Below are positions 38,144 through 46,982 of a stretch of 64,000 nucleotides of DNA, piece by piece. This stretch comes from Saprospiraceae bacterium (GTDB lineage: Bacteria > Bacteroidota > Bacteroidia > Chitinophagales > Saprospiraceae). The position numbers and the translations under genes were made by a program. Below the pieces are notes generated by a model, which ran no database searches, was not told where the DNA came from, and saw nothing but the letters and a program-made list of their open reading frames with translations. The stretch is from assembly GCA_024103005.1 (NCBI GenBank), contig JAGFJA010000007.1:333671-397670 (forward strand), written 5' to 3'. Position 1 is the first letter of the stretch; each line of letters starts with the position of its first letter.

Positions 38144-38800
38144 TTATTTGAATTTGTCAGGGAATTGAGTGGCTATGCCTCTTGCTAATTCCTCTGCCAT
38201 CATAATCATGTGATTTTGAGCCATATCGAATGTTTTTATTGCGCTGGCATAATCACCCTTGAGTAAGTCCACGGAGTATGAGGTTGTCTGGTCAATGTGT
38301 TCTTTCATCATGTGCCTCATATCCATTTTAGCCCATTCCGGATTGGCATTGTTGAGAAAAGTGCCTATTGCATCAGCATTGGCGTACCAGGCGTCTAAAG
38401 CTGTTTGAAGGGCGGCATCATCACCGGATTTGGCTGCTGTCAATACAGGAACTGCACCCTGAATATGCTCGGTAAGTAAATCTGCCAGCTGATCACCGGC
38501 AGCCTGTCCATAATAAGGGACAATGGCGTTTCCGATGTCTTTTTGATTTTGAAGGAGTCTTTCCAATTGAGGCCCTACACCGTTTTCATCGTGGAAAAAC
38601 GCATCTACGGTAGAATATGTCCATTGCATGTGGTCAGTCCACAATTTAGTCATCGTATTGTTGAGTGTAATGTATTGAGAGGAGGTAAGGGGTGACACTT
38701 CATCCTTCGAACAACTTTGCAGCATAAGCAAACTAAACATCAAAACCGGTAAGCTAAGAATTGAGCTATTTTGTCGGAAACTATTGATAAATTTTTTCAT
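38144..38800 (-). CDS. All-helical His-rich lipoprotein of unknown function
   Basis: The product has 218 residues, with a signal peptide and lipobox LQSC-S (Cys near residue 30). The mature part is alpha-helical and looks like two repeated halves, each with LWTDHMQWT or MMKEHIDQTTSYS, a His in an ADLLTEHIQGAVPVL-type helix, and a helix ending in AQNHMIMMAEEL. The evenly placed His residues (DHMQW, TEHI, RHMMKEH, QNHM) could bind a metal or haem within a four-helix bundle. The family has no function that I recognise. A terminator follows directly. Confidence 0.6.
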   Translation of the reverse strand: MKKFINSFRQNSSILSLPVLMFSLLMLQSCSKDEVSPLTSSQYITLNNTMTKLWTDHMQWTYSTVDAFFHDENGVGPQLERLLQNQKDIGNAIVPYYGQAAGDQLADLLTEHIQGAVPVLTAAKSGDDAALQTALDAWYANADAIGTFLNNANPEWAKMDMRHMMKEHIDQTTSYSVDLLKGDYASAIKTFDMAQNHMIMMAEELARGIATQFPDKFK

Positions 38801-39334
38801 GATTAAAATATTTATTGGTTACAGAATGATTAGAGTAACCCCGGTGGGAAATGGTTACAGAATTTGTGGAAATTCTTGAAAAAAATGTTGTTTAATAATT
38901 TAAATGTCAGATAATCAAAAAGTTGTAATTGATTGAATTTGTGGGGAAGGATGATAAAAACGGAGTAGGTAGTTAACTAATAACTGAAACAGGCTTGGAG
39001 TCAACAATTCTTGAAAAAATATTGTAAGTAGGTATCCATTTTTGTTTGAAGACGTAGTGGAAAGCCAAATATTATGGGTCAGGAAATTATTACTTATCTA
39101 CCTACTTCGAATTTCATCCAATTTCGCCTCTCTTTTTGCCCAATTCTTATGATAAATAATGTATGGTAATTTTTGTAATTAACTCATTGAGAACCAGTAA
39201 TTATCTTATTTCATAAAATGAGATATAGGCATTAAGTTACTGCTGCAGTGGTACACACTGAAAGTCACCGGAAAAATTTATAACAAAATATGGTTTGAGT
39301 GATGATTGAAATTGATTAGCTTATTTCAAGCTCC
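38801..39334. other. AT-rich intergenic stretch, no gene seen
   Basis: It separates two minus-strand genes over 534 bp. It carries a 9-bp inverted repeat AAGTAGGTA / TACCTACTT (39026-39034 and 39099-39107, 64 bp apart) and a further AGTAGGTAG copy near 38964. No ORF, terminator or convincing promoter was found. Confidence 0.5.
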
Positions 39335-40054
39335 TTAAAATAAGATTCCAACCTTCAATGCAATTGTGTGATTAATCTCCTTTCCATCATTATCAGGTCT
39401 TTTTGAAGTAATGTCAAAAAACCCCTGATGGTAGTACAAACCGAAGGTTAATGCATTGGACTCACTGAAATAGTATTCCATTCCTCCTCCAAGTCCCCAT
39501 TGTGCATTGAGAGCCTTGACATCCTTGCGGATATTTTCTTTGTTTACGTCCAGATTGGCGGCGTCAATATTGCCTTTGGCACTGGTTACCGCACTCAGTG
39601 TGATGATGGGAATCTCTGCATAATATCGGGTATAGCCATATTCGCGGGTGCGTAATTTTAGTCCGATCGGAATCTCAAAGTAGTTTAAGCGATAATCAAC
39701 CTTGGTATCGATAGGGAAGTTGTGACGGATAGTCTCAGCTACTTCATTTGAAAGCAGACTCTTGGGGAGGATGTCTCCGCCTTCTGCAAACTGAAGCTTG
39801 CCGGTCTGTGCGATACCAAAGCCGATTCCGACCGTAAAGAAATAGTTTTCTGCAAATCCGAATTCTCCCACAGCACCGATTTTCATGCCGAGATCTGCAC
39901 CACCACCCAGAACCTTAGCGTGATCGGATGAGAGCCAGCAAATAGTCGGGCTGAACTGTGCTCCGAAACGCAAATTTTTTGTATTTTGAGAAAAAACGGT
40001 AAATGGTAGAAAAGTGATGATGGCTAATAACCAGAACTTGTTTACGGAATTCAT
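39335..40054 (-). CDS. Outer-membrane beta-barrel protein, PorT-like
   Basis: The product has 239 residues, with a signal peptide ending FTVFSQ-N. The rest is a run of amphipathic beta strands with short turns and a C-terminal strand ending in an aromatic residue (IALKVGILF), as in eight-stranded outer-membrane barrels of the PorT / OMP_b-brl_2 type: KNLRFGAQFSPTICWLS, GADLGMKIGAVGEFGF, YFEIPIGLKLRTREYGYTRY, QWGLGGGMEYYF. The first strands and the EIPIGLKLR strand are typical of the PorT-like group. True PorT is part of type IX secretion, but this broad family has many other members, so no symbol is given. Confidence 0.65.
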   Translation of the reverse strand: MNSVNKFWLLAIITFLPFTVFSQNTKNLRFGAQFSPTICWLSSDHAKVLGGGADLGMKIGAVGEFGFAENYFFTVGIGFGIAQTGKLQFAEGGDILPKSLLSNEVAETIRHNFPIDTKVDYRLNYFEIPIGLKLRTREYGYTRYYAEIPIITLSAVTSAKGNIDAANLDVNKENIRKDVKALNAQWGLGGGMEYYFSESNALTFGLYYHQGFFDITSKRPDNDGKEINHTIALKVGILF

Positions 40055-40221
40055 ATCTGTTTTTTTTGTTTAATTTTTTATTTTGTGTGTTGGATTGCTT
40101 AATAATTTCGTTCATTTAACCGGATTGATACTTTTATTTAAATAATTAGGTTCAATCCGGATAGAAGTGGCAAATGCTGCTTAATTTCGCCTCTACTATT
40201 CAAATACAAATATAATATAAT

Positions 40222-41232
40222 ATGATGAAATGGTCTTGTGTTTTGCTTTTTGGCTTGTATTTTTTATCCTCCTGCAGAAACGATAATCCATACAATGAGC
40301 TGGCCGTCAACGATGTTAAAGTAGATCATTGGATCAGGTATGAAGACCTTCTCAATCGGATTGATTCCGTCCATCCTCAGAAGGAACTGCATCAATTGGA
40401 AATCACCTATCCGGAGTTTACCAATATTTTTTTTCTCCGTGTCATCAATGATCAGTATAACCCGGATACCAGTTTTTCAAAAATTTATTCAATGTATCAT
40501 AAGAGCCCGGTAATCAATGATATATATAAAAATTATATCCCGGCTTTTAAAGACTTGTCAAAAGAAGAGAAAGAGTATGCAGAGTCATTTGCACGTTTCA
40601 GTCAGATGGTCCCTGGATATGTGAAGCCGAAGGTTTTTACTTGTCTAACGGAGTTTGGAGTAGGAGTTTTTTCTACTTCTGATACGATAATGGGAGTAAG
40701 CCTTGATATGTATTTAGGGGAAGGAAATAAATATTATAGTGTTGAAATCTGGCCTGCCTATATCCAGCATAACATGAACCGTGAGAATATCGTACCAAAC
40801 CTTCTTAAAAATTTTATTCGAAACTCTGTCTTGCCTCAGAGAGAACCTGAAACTTTGCTGGATCATATGATCCGTCAGGGCAAAGAGGTTTATTTGCTCA
40901 GAAGGATGATCCCGCCGGCAAAGGATACCTTGGTCTATGGCTATACCTCAAAGCAGCTTGATTTTTGTAAAAAGAATGAAAAGGAGATGTGGGCATATTT
41001 TCTTTCCCAAAAACTCGTCTATGAGGCAAATTTGAAAAAGATTCAGAAGTATGTGGATGATGCTCCTACTTCGCCCGGAATGCCGCCCGATGCCCCGGGA
41101 CGTACCTCAGCTTTTATCGGTGGCCAAATTATTGAGGCTTATATGAAACGGCATAAAAATGTCTCCGTTCAGCGTATGTTAAGGGAAACCAATTCCCAGA
41201 AAATTTTTGAAGAATCGAAGTATAAGCCCTGA
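40222..41232 (+). CDS. gldB: Gliding motility lipoprotein GldB
   Basis: GldB is a lipoprotein needed for gliding in Flavobacterium johnsoniae; its biochemical role is unknown. The 336-residue product has lipobox LSSC-R (Cys near 18) and the family features: ITYPEFTNIFFLRVI, FKDLSKEEKEYAESFARFS, a central FGVGVFSTSDTIMGVSLDMYLGE, and the C-terminal PPDAPGRTSAFIGGQIIEAYMKRH. The last motif is a good marker of the family. gldC lies 6 kb away on the other strand, not in an operon as in some relatives. A candidate small RNA lies downstream. Confidence 0.85.
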   Translation: MMKWSCVLLFGLYFLSSCRNDNPYNELAVNDVKVDHWIRYEDLLNRIDSVHPQKELHQLEITYPEFTNIFFLRVINDQYNPDTSFSKIYSMYHKSPVINDIYKNYIPAFKDLSKEEKEYAESFARFSQMVPGYVKPKVFTCLTEFGVGVFSTSDTIMGVSLDMYLGEGNKYYSVEIWPAYIQHNMNRENIVPNLLKNFIRNSVLPQREPETLLDHMIRQGKEVYLLRRMIPPAKDTLVYGYTSKQLDFCKKNEKEMWAYFLSQKLVYEANLKKIQKYVDDAPTSPGMPPDAPGRTSAFIGGQIIEAYMKRHKNVSVQRMLRETNSQKIFEESKYKP

Positions 41233-41596
41233 TATCTTTCTTGGGTTGGTTGTTGGTACAAGATAGTTTTTTTGCTTTTACGTAAAAAGAGGATCTGCAT
41301 AACATTGATTTTTGTTCAATTAATCTAAAAATTGTCTTGCAATAAAATGTTAAAGTTTTAGATCCGCTAAATTTACAAAGAGTAAAAAATTATGCTTAAA
41401 ACGGGTTTCATCTAACGAACCAAATTGAAAAAACAGATTTTTTAAAATAAAATAAAAATTATTTTTATCCCTTATTTAATGTGAATAATTTAATTAAAAT
41501 GCATATTTAATATTCAATTAATATTTAATATGCAATATAGATTGAAATAATTATATGTAAAATAATTTATATAATACAGCGAAATTAAGTTGGCAT

Positions 41597-41604
41597 TATA
41601 TTTG
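41597..41604 (+). promoter_or_regulatory. -7 promoter element of the candidate small RNA
   Basis: TATATTTG matches TAnnTTTG and lies in a 580-bp gene-free stretch. The start of transcription would be about 41609. No gene on this strand follows until 43739, but an intrinsic terminator lies at 41779-41816. A clear -33 TTG at the right distance was not found. Confidence 0.6.
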
Positions 41605-41608
41605 CATA

Positions 41609-41816
41609 ATGGTAGGATGTCGGAAATGACCGACAAATAACAGCGTGATGATGAAACAAATCGTATTAAAAATCGGTTATATAATATAGGTTATTATTAT
41701 ATATAAAATTTTTAAATATGTAAGATATATGGCATTTGCCTAAAGAAGTAGTTTTCTTATTTTGAGACCTTAGTCTTCAGACCCGGGATTGCAAAGGCAG
41801 TCTGCGGGTCTTTTTT
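41609..41816 (+). ncRNA. Candidate small RNA, about 205 nt
   Basis: A perfect -7 element and a strong terminator on the same strand frame a short transcript in an otherwise empty region (41233-41814). Inside: a 6-bp hairpin TGTCGG/CCGACA near the 5' end (41619-41635), an AU-rich middle, GGC-N3-GCC (41732 region), and the terminal stem. A 13-codon ORF (MMKQIVLKIGYII, 41648-41689) could be coincidence or a small peptide. The RNA runs tail to tail into the end of the ABC ATPase gene, its T-run touching that stop codon. The size fits 6S RNA, but the fold was not verified. Confidence 0.55.
41779..41816 (+). terminator. Intrinsic terminator of the candidate small RNA
   Basis: AGACCCG (41779-41785) pairs with CGGGTCT (41805-41811), and inside it GATTGC pairs with GCAGTC (one G-U) around an AAAG loop; T6 follows. 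In the minus direction the hairpin has no T-run after it, so it works for the plus strand. Confidence 0.85.
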
Positions 41817-42573
41817 ATTTACCTGCCTGAGACCTCAGTTTTTTCAGGAATGGCGAAGCGAAAATGAAATTCTGTAAAGATTCATTATCGCTTTCCAGTA
41901 CATTTTCTTTTCCTCCATGCCAGGCAAGCATTCCGTTTTCTATATAATTTATGGTGTCTCCAATTTCCATTACGGAGTTCATGTCATGGGTATTGATGAC
42001 TGTGGTTATGTTTCTTTCCTGGGTAATAGAATAAATCAATTGGTCAATGAGAATGGAAGTCTTGGGGTCGAGACCTGAATTCGGTTCGTCACAAAACAAA
42101 TATTCAGGTTTTAATACGATGGCACGAGCTATCCCGACTCTCTTTTGCATACCGCCACTCAACTCGGAAGGATAGAGCTTATTTTTTCCATTAAGATCCA
42201 CTCTTTCAAGGCATTCATTTACCCTGATTATTTTCTCTTTATAAGTCATGTTGGTAAACATGTCTAACGGGAAGCGGATATTTTCCTCTACGGTCATGGA
42301 GTCAAACAGCGCAGAACCCTGGAAAAGCATCCCCATTTGGTTTCGTAAAATTCTGGTCTGTTGCTTGTTGAGGCTTAATAAGTTGATTTTACCAAACCAT
42401 ATTTCACCCTTATCGGGTGCGACAAGACCGACCAGGGACTTTAATAAAACGGTTTTGCCGGCGCCACTTCGCCCTATGATGAGGTTGCACTTACCTTCTT
42501 CAAAAGTAGTTGTGATGCCCTTAAGGACTTCATTGTCACCGTATGTTTTTTTTATGTCTATGGCTTTAATCAT
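41815..42573 (-). CDS. ABC transporter ATPase, MlaF-like
   Basis: This ATP-binding subunit belongs to an MCE-type lipid transporter that moves phospholipids between the outer and inner membranes. It has 252 residues: Walker A IIGRSGAGKTVLLKSL near 33, Q-loop GMLFQGSALFDSMTVEENI, signature YPSELSGGMQKRVGIARAIV, Walker B EYLFCDEPNSGLDP and H-loop TVINTHDMNSV. The FQGSALFDSMTVEEN and EPNSGLDP wording is characteristic of the MlaF group. The permease gene ends 11 bp upstream on the same strand. An MlaD-type substrate-binding gene is not next to it. Confidence 0.9.
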   Translation of the reverse strand: MIKAIDIKKTYGDNEVLKGITTTFEEGKCNLIIGRSGAGKTVLLKSLVGLVAPDKGEIWFGKINLLSLNKQQTRILRNQMGMLFQGSALFDSMTVEENIRFPLDMFTNMTYKEKIIRVNECLERVDLNGKNKLYPSELSGGMQKRVGIARAIVLKPEYLFCDEPNSGLDPKTSILIDQLIYSITQERNITTVINTHDMNSVMEIGDTINYIENGMLAWHGGKENVLESDNESLQNFIFASPFLKKLRSQAGK

Positions 42574-42584
42574 CTACCTCAAAA

Positions 42585-43334
42585 TCATTTAGTTGCGAGT
42601 AATAAAGCCAGAATATAATCTGCAACCAAGATCAGAATGTCGCTTATAACGACAGCTCTGGTACTTGCTTTGCCCAGTTCGATACTGCCGCCCTTCACGT
42701 AATAACCCTGATAACAAGATACGGAGGTCAGAAGGTAACTGAAGACCACTGCCTTGATCAGCATCAGGATTACATTGAACGGCACAAAAAATGAATTAAG
42801 CCCCTGAATATATTGTTCCTGTGAAAGCATGCCGGTAGGTACACTCGCCAGAAAACCTCCCATTATGCTGATGGCAGCTCCGACTGTTACAAGCATGGGG
42901 ATTACCAGAATTCCACCTAAGATTTTAGGACCTATCAGAAAATTATACGTATTGACACCCATGATGTCCATAGCGTCGATATGCTCCTTCTGACGCATAC
43001 CACCTAATTCTGACGCCATATTAGAACCAACTTTTCCGGCCAATACCAGACAGGTGACGGTAGGGGCCATTTCTATCAAAGTGATATCCCTTACGATATA
43101 TCCGATATAATACTTGGGAACTAAGGTGCCATCCAGCTGGTAGTTAAACTGAATGGCGGTCACCGCACCGATGAAGATACAAATCAAAGCGACAATGAGC
43201 AACGAACCTATTCCAATGTCGTACATCTGACGCACCAACTCTTTCCAGAACATGCTGAACTTGTTGGGTCTGCTGATGACCAGCCGCATCATATTGATGT
43301 ATTGACCTAGATGAAATAACGGTTCATTAAACAT
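42585..43334 (-). CDS. MlaE-family ABC transporter permease
   Basis: This membrane subunit of the same lipid transporter has 249 residues and about five or six membrane segments. Family landmarks: GIGSLLIVALICIFIGAVTAIQFNYQL, LAGKVGSNMASELGGMRQKEHIDAMDIMGVN (the conserved MlaE loop, given here as GSNMASELGGMRQKEHIDA), and TSVSCYQGYYVKGGSIELGKASTRAVV near the end. It precedes the ATPase gene by 11 bp, so the two form one operon. The gap upstream (43335-43738) is AT-rich and shared with the divergent PDZ gene. Confidence 0.9.
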   Translation of the reverse strand: MFNEPLFHLGQYINMMRLVISRPNKFSMFWKELVRQMYDIGIGSLLIVALICIFIGAVTAIQFNYQLDGTLVPKYYIGYIVRDITLIEMAPTVTCLVLAGKVGSNMASELGGMRQKEHIDAMDIMGVNTYNFLIGPKILGGILVIPMLVTVGAAISIMGGFLASVPTGMLSQEQYIQGLNSFFVPFNVILMLIKAVVFSYLLTSVSCYQGYYVKGGSIELGKASTRAVVISDILILVADYILALLLATK

Positions 43335-43738
43335 TTCTTAATGATTAATTCTAGTGGTAAATATAAAAGCATTTTTAAATATATATAGAAAAAAATTATA
43401 TATTCTTAGGATAAAATCATAACATACAGAATATCAATAAGAAAGAAAAATTAAAATTTGTTTTTTTATTAATTTTTATTTTTTTCTATGTATAATCGTA
43501 AATTTTTAAAGAACCTGTTTTTGTGCCTGAAATGAAACCTACCTAAATATTATTAGTATTGAAGTGGTCTGACTTCCCAACCGGCTGCCAATGATTGCCG
43601 TTTACTTTATGTAATATTATGATTTTTACTGCTAACATTGTGAGGCATAATAATATCTTTAATATCGTAATGAGTGTAAAATGTATTTCTTACTTTTACC
43701 GAAACGAATCTATTATCTAGAACTCAAATTGTACAAGA
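43335..43738. other. Divergent intergenic region, AT-rich
   Basis: It lies between the divergently read MlaE-like and PDZ genes. It contains long T and A runs and an imperfect -7 (TACTTTTA, about 43692) before the PDZ gene. No gene, RNA or repeat was recognised. Confidence 0.5.
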
Positions 43739-44599
43739 ATGAAAAATATCACTTTAAAATTTTGTTTTTTTTGTCTGTTTTCCTGTGTGATTCCTCTTTA
43801 TGGCCAAAACGCAGACAAACAAATTATTCAGTTGAATCTGGAAGGAAATATCCCGGATGATTTTACAGTGAGCATTAGAGGTAATACTATTCTGGTCAAT
43901 GATGTGAATCCTGATTCTGCAGGTATTAGATGGAATATGGTCAGGAGAAGTGCTCAGAGCAATTCATACACAGTGACTGAATCAGGACTGCCTTATAACG
44001 GAAATAATTCGGTTCCTGCGACCCAACCTGAAATGAAAGCCGAACCCTGGCTTGGGGTTGAAACTACTATGACAGACAAAGGCGTCACCATTTTTTATAT
44101 TATGCGGGAGAGTCCGCTGAAATATTCAGGGATAAAAAAAGGTGACATTATCAAAAGTGTCGATGGGGTTGAGGTAAAGGATCAATTAGAATTGTTGCAT
44201 TTTGTTGAAAGTAAGAAACCTGGAGATATAGTCAGGTTTATGATTTACCGGGATGGTGAAATTAAATCCTTTGATGTAAGTATTGGCCGGAAAAATATTC
44301 CGGGTCTCCAAATGGGGAAAAGATCAGAAGGGGCGAATTCTCCGGTTGAGTTGGGTATTACTTTGAGTAAGGCTCAGGAAGAAGAATATTGGAAGGTTAT
44401 GAACATTGAAGAAAATTCATTGGCAGAACATGCCGGATTTATGAAAGATGATTTTATTCTGGAAGTGAACCATAAAAAATTGAAAGATCCTACACAGATT
44501 AGTGAATTAATCAGAAATCTTTCATTTAACAATCCTGTCATTTTTAAGGTTAAACGAAATAAAAAAATCTTCCCCATTGTCGTTCAAGCCACCAGATAG
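43739..44599 (+). CDS. Secreted protein with two PDZ domains
   Basis: The product has 286 residues, with a signal peptide (MKNITLKFCFFCLFSCVIPLYGQ) and two PDZ domains: one at about 97-190 (WLGVETTMTDKGVTIFYI, then SGIKKGDIIKSVDGVEVKDQLELLHFV, KPGDIVRFMIYRDG) and one at about 205-284 (LGITLSKAQ, AEHAGFMKDDFILEVNHKKL). No protease domain is present, so it is not a DegP-type enzyme by itself; it may act as a periplasmic adaptor. It is followed, tail to tail, by the WD40 gene after 18 bp. Confidence 0.75.
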   Translation: MKNITLKFCFFCLFSCVIPLYGQNADKQIIQLNLEGNIPDDFTVSIRGNTILVNDVNPDSAGIRWNMVRRSAQSNSYTVTESGLPYNGNNSVPATQPEMKAEPWLGVETTMTDKGVTIFYIMRESPLKYSGIKKGDIIKSVDGVEVKDQLELLHFVESKKPGDIVRFMIYRDGEIKSFDVSIGRKNIPGLQMGKRSEGANSPVELGITLSKAQEEEYWKVMNIEENSLAEHAGFMKDDFILEVNHKKLKDPTQISELIRNLSFNNPVIFKVKRNKKIFPIVVQATR

Positions 44600-44617
44600 T
44601 AAGGCAGTACGTGCTTA

Positions 44618-45529
44618 TTAAATACCGGTAATTTGCCACAATTTGATTTGCCTGTCATCACTTCCGCTGATTAGGGTTTGCTGATTTTCATTCCAGATTA
44701 GTTTGTTGACAGATCGGAAGTGTCCATTGTGCAGAAATAAATCAATGGTTTTAAGTAAGCTTAGATTGTAGGAATCCCAAATCCGGATACTTCCATCCCT
44801 GCAGCCCGTAGCCACAAGATCTGATTGTCCTATCCTGATAATGGTATTTATAGTTGTGCTGTGAGCCTGGATATCCTTTGTTTTTTGCAGTAAATTATCC
44901 CAGGCTATAAGTCTTCCGTCTTTTCCGGCACTTATATAACCGTTGTTTGTAACCAGGACATCAAAGATGCTTCCGCTGTGTCCCGGAGCTCCGATATGTT
45001 CTATACGATACTCTTCGGTAGCTATTTTAAATAATTTACCTTCCGTCGTTCCGGCTATGATATATGAATCATCCAAAGCCAATGCTCTGCAACGTGTAGC
45101 GGATATCTGAAGACTGTTTATCAACTTTTTACTTACTTTGTCTATTTGATTGACCGAGCCGTCATCTCCCGCAAAATATTGAAAATTTGCGTCGCTTTTA
45201 ATGGTGAATATACCGCCTCGGACGAGTTTTTGCCTCTTTGTTATTTTTTTAAGACCAATATTTATCCAGCTTAGGTAGCCGTTTAGTGTTCCTGATATTA
45301 ATTCGTCCGTCCAGTTATCGTAATGAATACACATCAGTGGTCCTTCCTCTTTTGCGAAAATGACGCCCTCATCTTTGTGCATTTCAGGCCAATAAATGAT
45401 TTCTCCGTCACCTCCTGCAGAAAAGAAAGCATTGCCTGAACCATCATTGGAAAGTGCATACACGGCACTGTGACCGCCGGAACGGGTATTTATGTGATTT
45501 AGTCTTGATTCTGTGGCTTCTATGTTCAT
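44618..45529 (-). CDS. WD40-repeat protein
   Basis: A cytoplasmic-looking beta propeller of about seven WD40-like blades: HSAVYALSNDGSGNAFFSAGGDGEIIYWP, GAPGHSGSIFDVLVTNNGYISAGKDGRLIAWD, AHSTTINTIIRIGQSDLVATGCRDGSIRIWD and NGHFRSVNKLIWNENQQTLISGSDDRQIKLWQ (each longer than shown in function, quoted as landmarks only in part below: SAGKDGRLIAWD, GCRDGSIRIWD, GSDDRQIKLW). From the ATG at 45529 it has 303 residues. An upstream ATG at 45580 would add a hydrophobic stretch; the lower start is preferred because a TGCATTTG near-match to the -7 element lies just before it. Partners are unknown. Confidence 0.75.
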   Translation of the reverse strand: MNIEATESRLNHINTRSGGHSAVYALSNDGSGNAFFSAGGDGEIIYWPEMHKDEGVIFAKEEGPLMCIHYDNWTDELISGTLNGYLSWINIGLKKITKRQKLVRGGIFTIKSDANFQYFAGDDGSVNQIDKVSKKLINSLQISATRCRALALDDSYIIAGTTEGKLFKIATEEYRIEHIGAPGHSGSIFDVLVTNNGYISAGKDGRLIAWDNLLQKTKDIQAHSTTINTIIRIGQSDLVATGCRDGSIRIWDSYNLSLLKTIDLFLHNGHFRSVNKLIWNENQQTLISGSDDRQIKLWQITGI

Positions 45530-45802
45530 TACAAATGCAATTATCATATTTATAAATGTAGTGAATGATGTTTTGTTCATGCTTCACGAAGAGCAGGATA
45601 CAAAGGGCCTGCCTGAAAGGACTAAGAAAAGAGGATATTGTCTGACATCGGGTATAAAAAAAAGGAACATATTTTGAAATTTTATGATGATTATCCTCAT
45701 TTTTGTTCCTTAAAATTGTCTCCATGAATAGTTTCCGTCCAATTAAAGGAGTTAATGACTTACAAAGTGATTTATTTAAATAGCTTTTAAAAAATTGTTG
45801 AA

Positions 45803-46447
45803 ATGCCTGCCATTCACATTGAATCCAAAATTAGTGAGCTAAGTCTTTTCCTGTGGGAAATCACGGAGGATATTGACTGGTTCAGGAAGGATGCTATGCT
45901 GACGGAGATGGAAAACAATGAATTTGACGCAATGACCGGCAAACGGAGACTGGAGTATATGGTTCAAAGATTTCTGTTGAGGAAGAATCTGGAGGGGAAT
46001 AGACCTATCATGTTGAAGACACGGAATGGTAAGCCATATCTGATCAACCGGCCGGAGCAAATTTCGATTTCCCACAGTAAAAATTTATTGATTCTAAGTG
46101 TAGGAACAAAAAATCATGGTGTTGATCTTGAGAAAATAGATCCCCGGATCAATCGTCTTGCTTCCAAATTTTGCAATGAGGAAGAGATGAGGGTGCCTGA
46201 TTATACACAGGCTGACTTTTGGTACACCCTGATCTGGTCATGTAAGGAGTCTTTGTATAAGGTGGACGGACTGGGTCAGCTTGAATTCAGATCTCAGCTG
46301 GCAGTGCACTTTACCCCGGAGTCTTTTGATCGCAAGTGGGGTAGAGGATTGGTTCGCCGTAACAATAAAGAGGTTTATTTTCGTTTATATTTTGAAGAGA
46401 TAGATGGTTTTGTCGTAACATGGGCATGGCCTACATTTAATATTTAA
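45803..46447 (+). CDS. 4'-phosphopantetheinyl transferase superfamily protein
   Basis: Enzymes of this Sfp/AcpT type move the phosphopantetheine arm of coenzyme A onto carrier proteins. It has 214 residues: RRLEYMVQRFLLRKNL, ISHSKNLLILSVG, the metal-binding GVDLEKIDPRI (Asp and Glu) and FWYTLIWSCKESLYKVDG with the WxxKES motif. The usual targets are acyl carrier proteins for fatty acid, polyketide or non-ribosomal synthesis; none is encoded nearby. The small lipoprotein gene follows 4 bp after its stop, suggesting one transcript. Confidence 0.9.
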   Translation: MPAIHIESKISELSLFLWEITEDIDWFRKDAMLTEMENNEFDAMTGKRRLEYMVQRFLLRKNLEGNRPIMLKTRNGKPYLINRPEQISISHSKNLLILSVGTKNHGVDLEKIDPRINRLASKFCNEEEMRVPDYTQADFWYTLIWSCKESLYKVDGLGQLEFRSQLAVHFTPESFDRKWGRGLVRRNNKEVYFRLYFEEIDGFVVTWAWPTFNI

Positions 46448-46451
46448 GTTT

Positions 46452-46913
46452 ATGAGTAAGATTAAGTTTTTTAGTATTGTTTTATTTGCCATAATAACAG
46501 TTGGAGGCTGTAAGAAGTCAGAATCCGCTGCATCTGTAAAATTGCCTCCAGGCTTTGAAGACTTTTATAAAAAGTTTCACGAAGATAGTATTTATCAGAT
46601 TGACCACATCTTGTTTCCCTTAGAAGGCCTGCCATCCATATCAGATAATCCGGGTACGGAAGATTTTCATTGGGATCTTCAGAGCTGGATTATGCATCGA
46701 CCCTTTACCGACTTTAAGGATTATAACAGAGAGTTTATTGTCCTGGACAGTACCATCGTCATCGAAAAAATTCAGTTGAAAAACAAGGAATACGGTATGG
46801 AACGCAGGTTTGCCAAATCAGGCAATCAGTGGCAGCTCATTTATTATGCCGCAATGAACAAACTGATTAAGAATCCGGCACTGCAACAGGATTCTGTCAA
46901 GACTACTGAATAG
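46452..46913 (+). CDS. Small lipoprotein, DUF4348-like
   Basis: The product has 153 residues, with a signal peptide and lipobox VGGC-K (Cys near 20). The mature part has FEDFYKKFHEDSIYQIDHILFPLEG followed by alternating helix and beta strands (MERRFAKSGNQWQLIYYAAMN). FYxKFxxDSxFQxxxIxFPLxG is a pattern of small Bacteroidota lipoproteins (DUF4348 type) with no known function. It is 4 bp downstream of the phosphopantetheinyl transferase gene and convergent with gldC, with an inverted repeat in the gap. Confidence 0.6.
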   Translation: MSKIKFFSIVLFAIITVGGCKKSESAASVKLPPGFEDFYKKFHEDSIYQIDHILFPLEGLPSISDNPGTEDFHWDLQSWIMHRPFTDFKDYNREFIVLDSTIVIEKIQLKNKEYGMERRFAKSGNQWQLIYYAAMNKLIKNPALQQDSVKTTE

Positions 46914-46921
46914 CTGAATGT

Positions 46922-46957
46922 CTTACTGAAAATTCATTTACCGGGACTTTCAGTAAG
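46922..46957. other. Inverted repeat in the convergent gap before gldC
   Basis: CTTACTGAAA and TTTCAGTAAG are perfect 10-bp reverse complements with a 16-nt loop. The site sits between two genes that read toward each other and may stop transcription in both directions, but no T-run follows on either side. Confidence 0.5.
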
Positions 46958-46982
46958 GTCGAATTTAAAGAAAAAAGAGATT

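Noticed and set aside
39026..39107. Inverted repeat AAGTAGGTA / TACCTACTT as a possible RNA or mobile-element end
   Set aside because: Only 9 bp with a 64-bp spacing and no promoter, terminator or gene associated with it.
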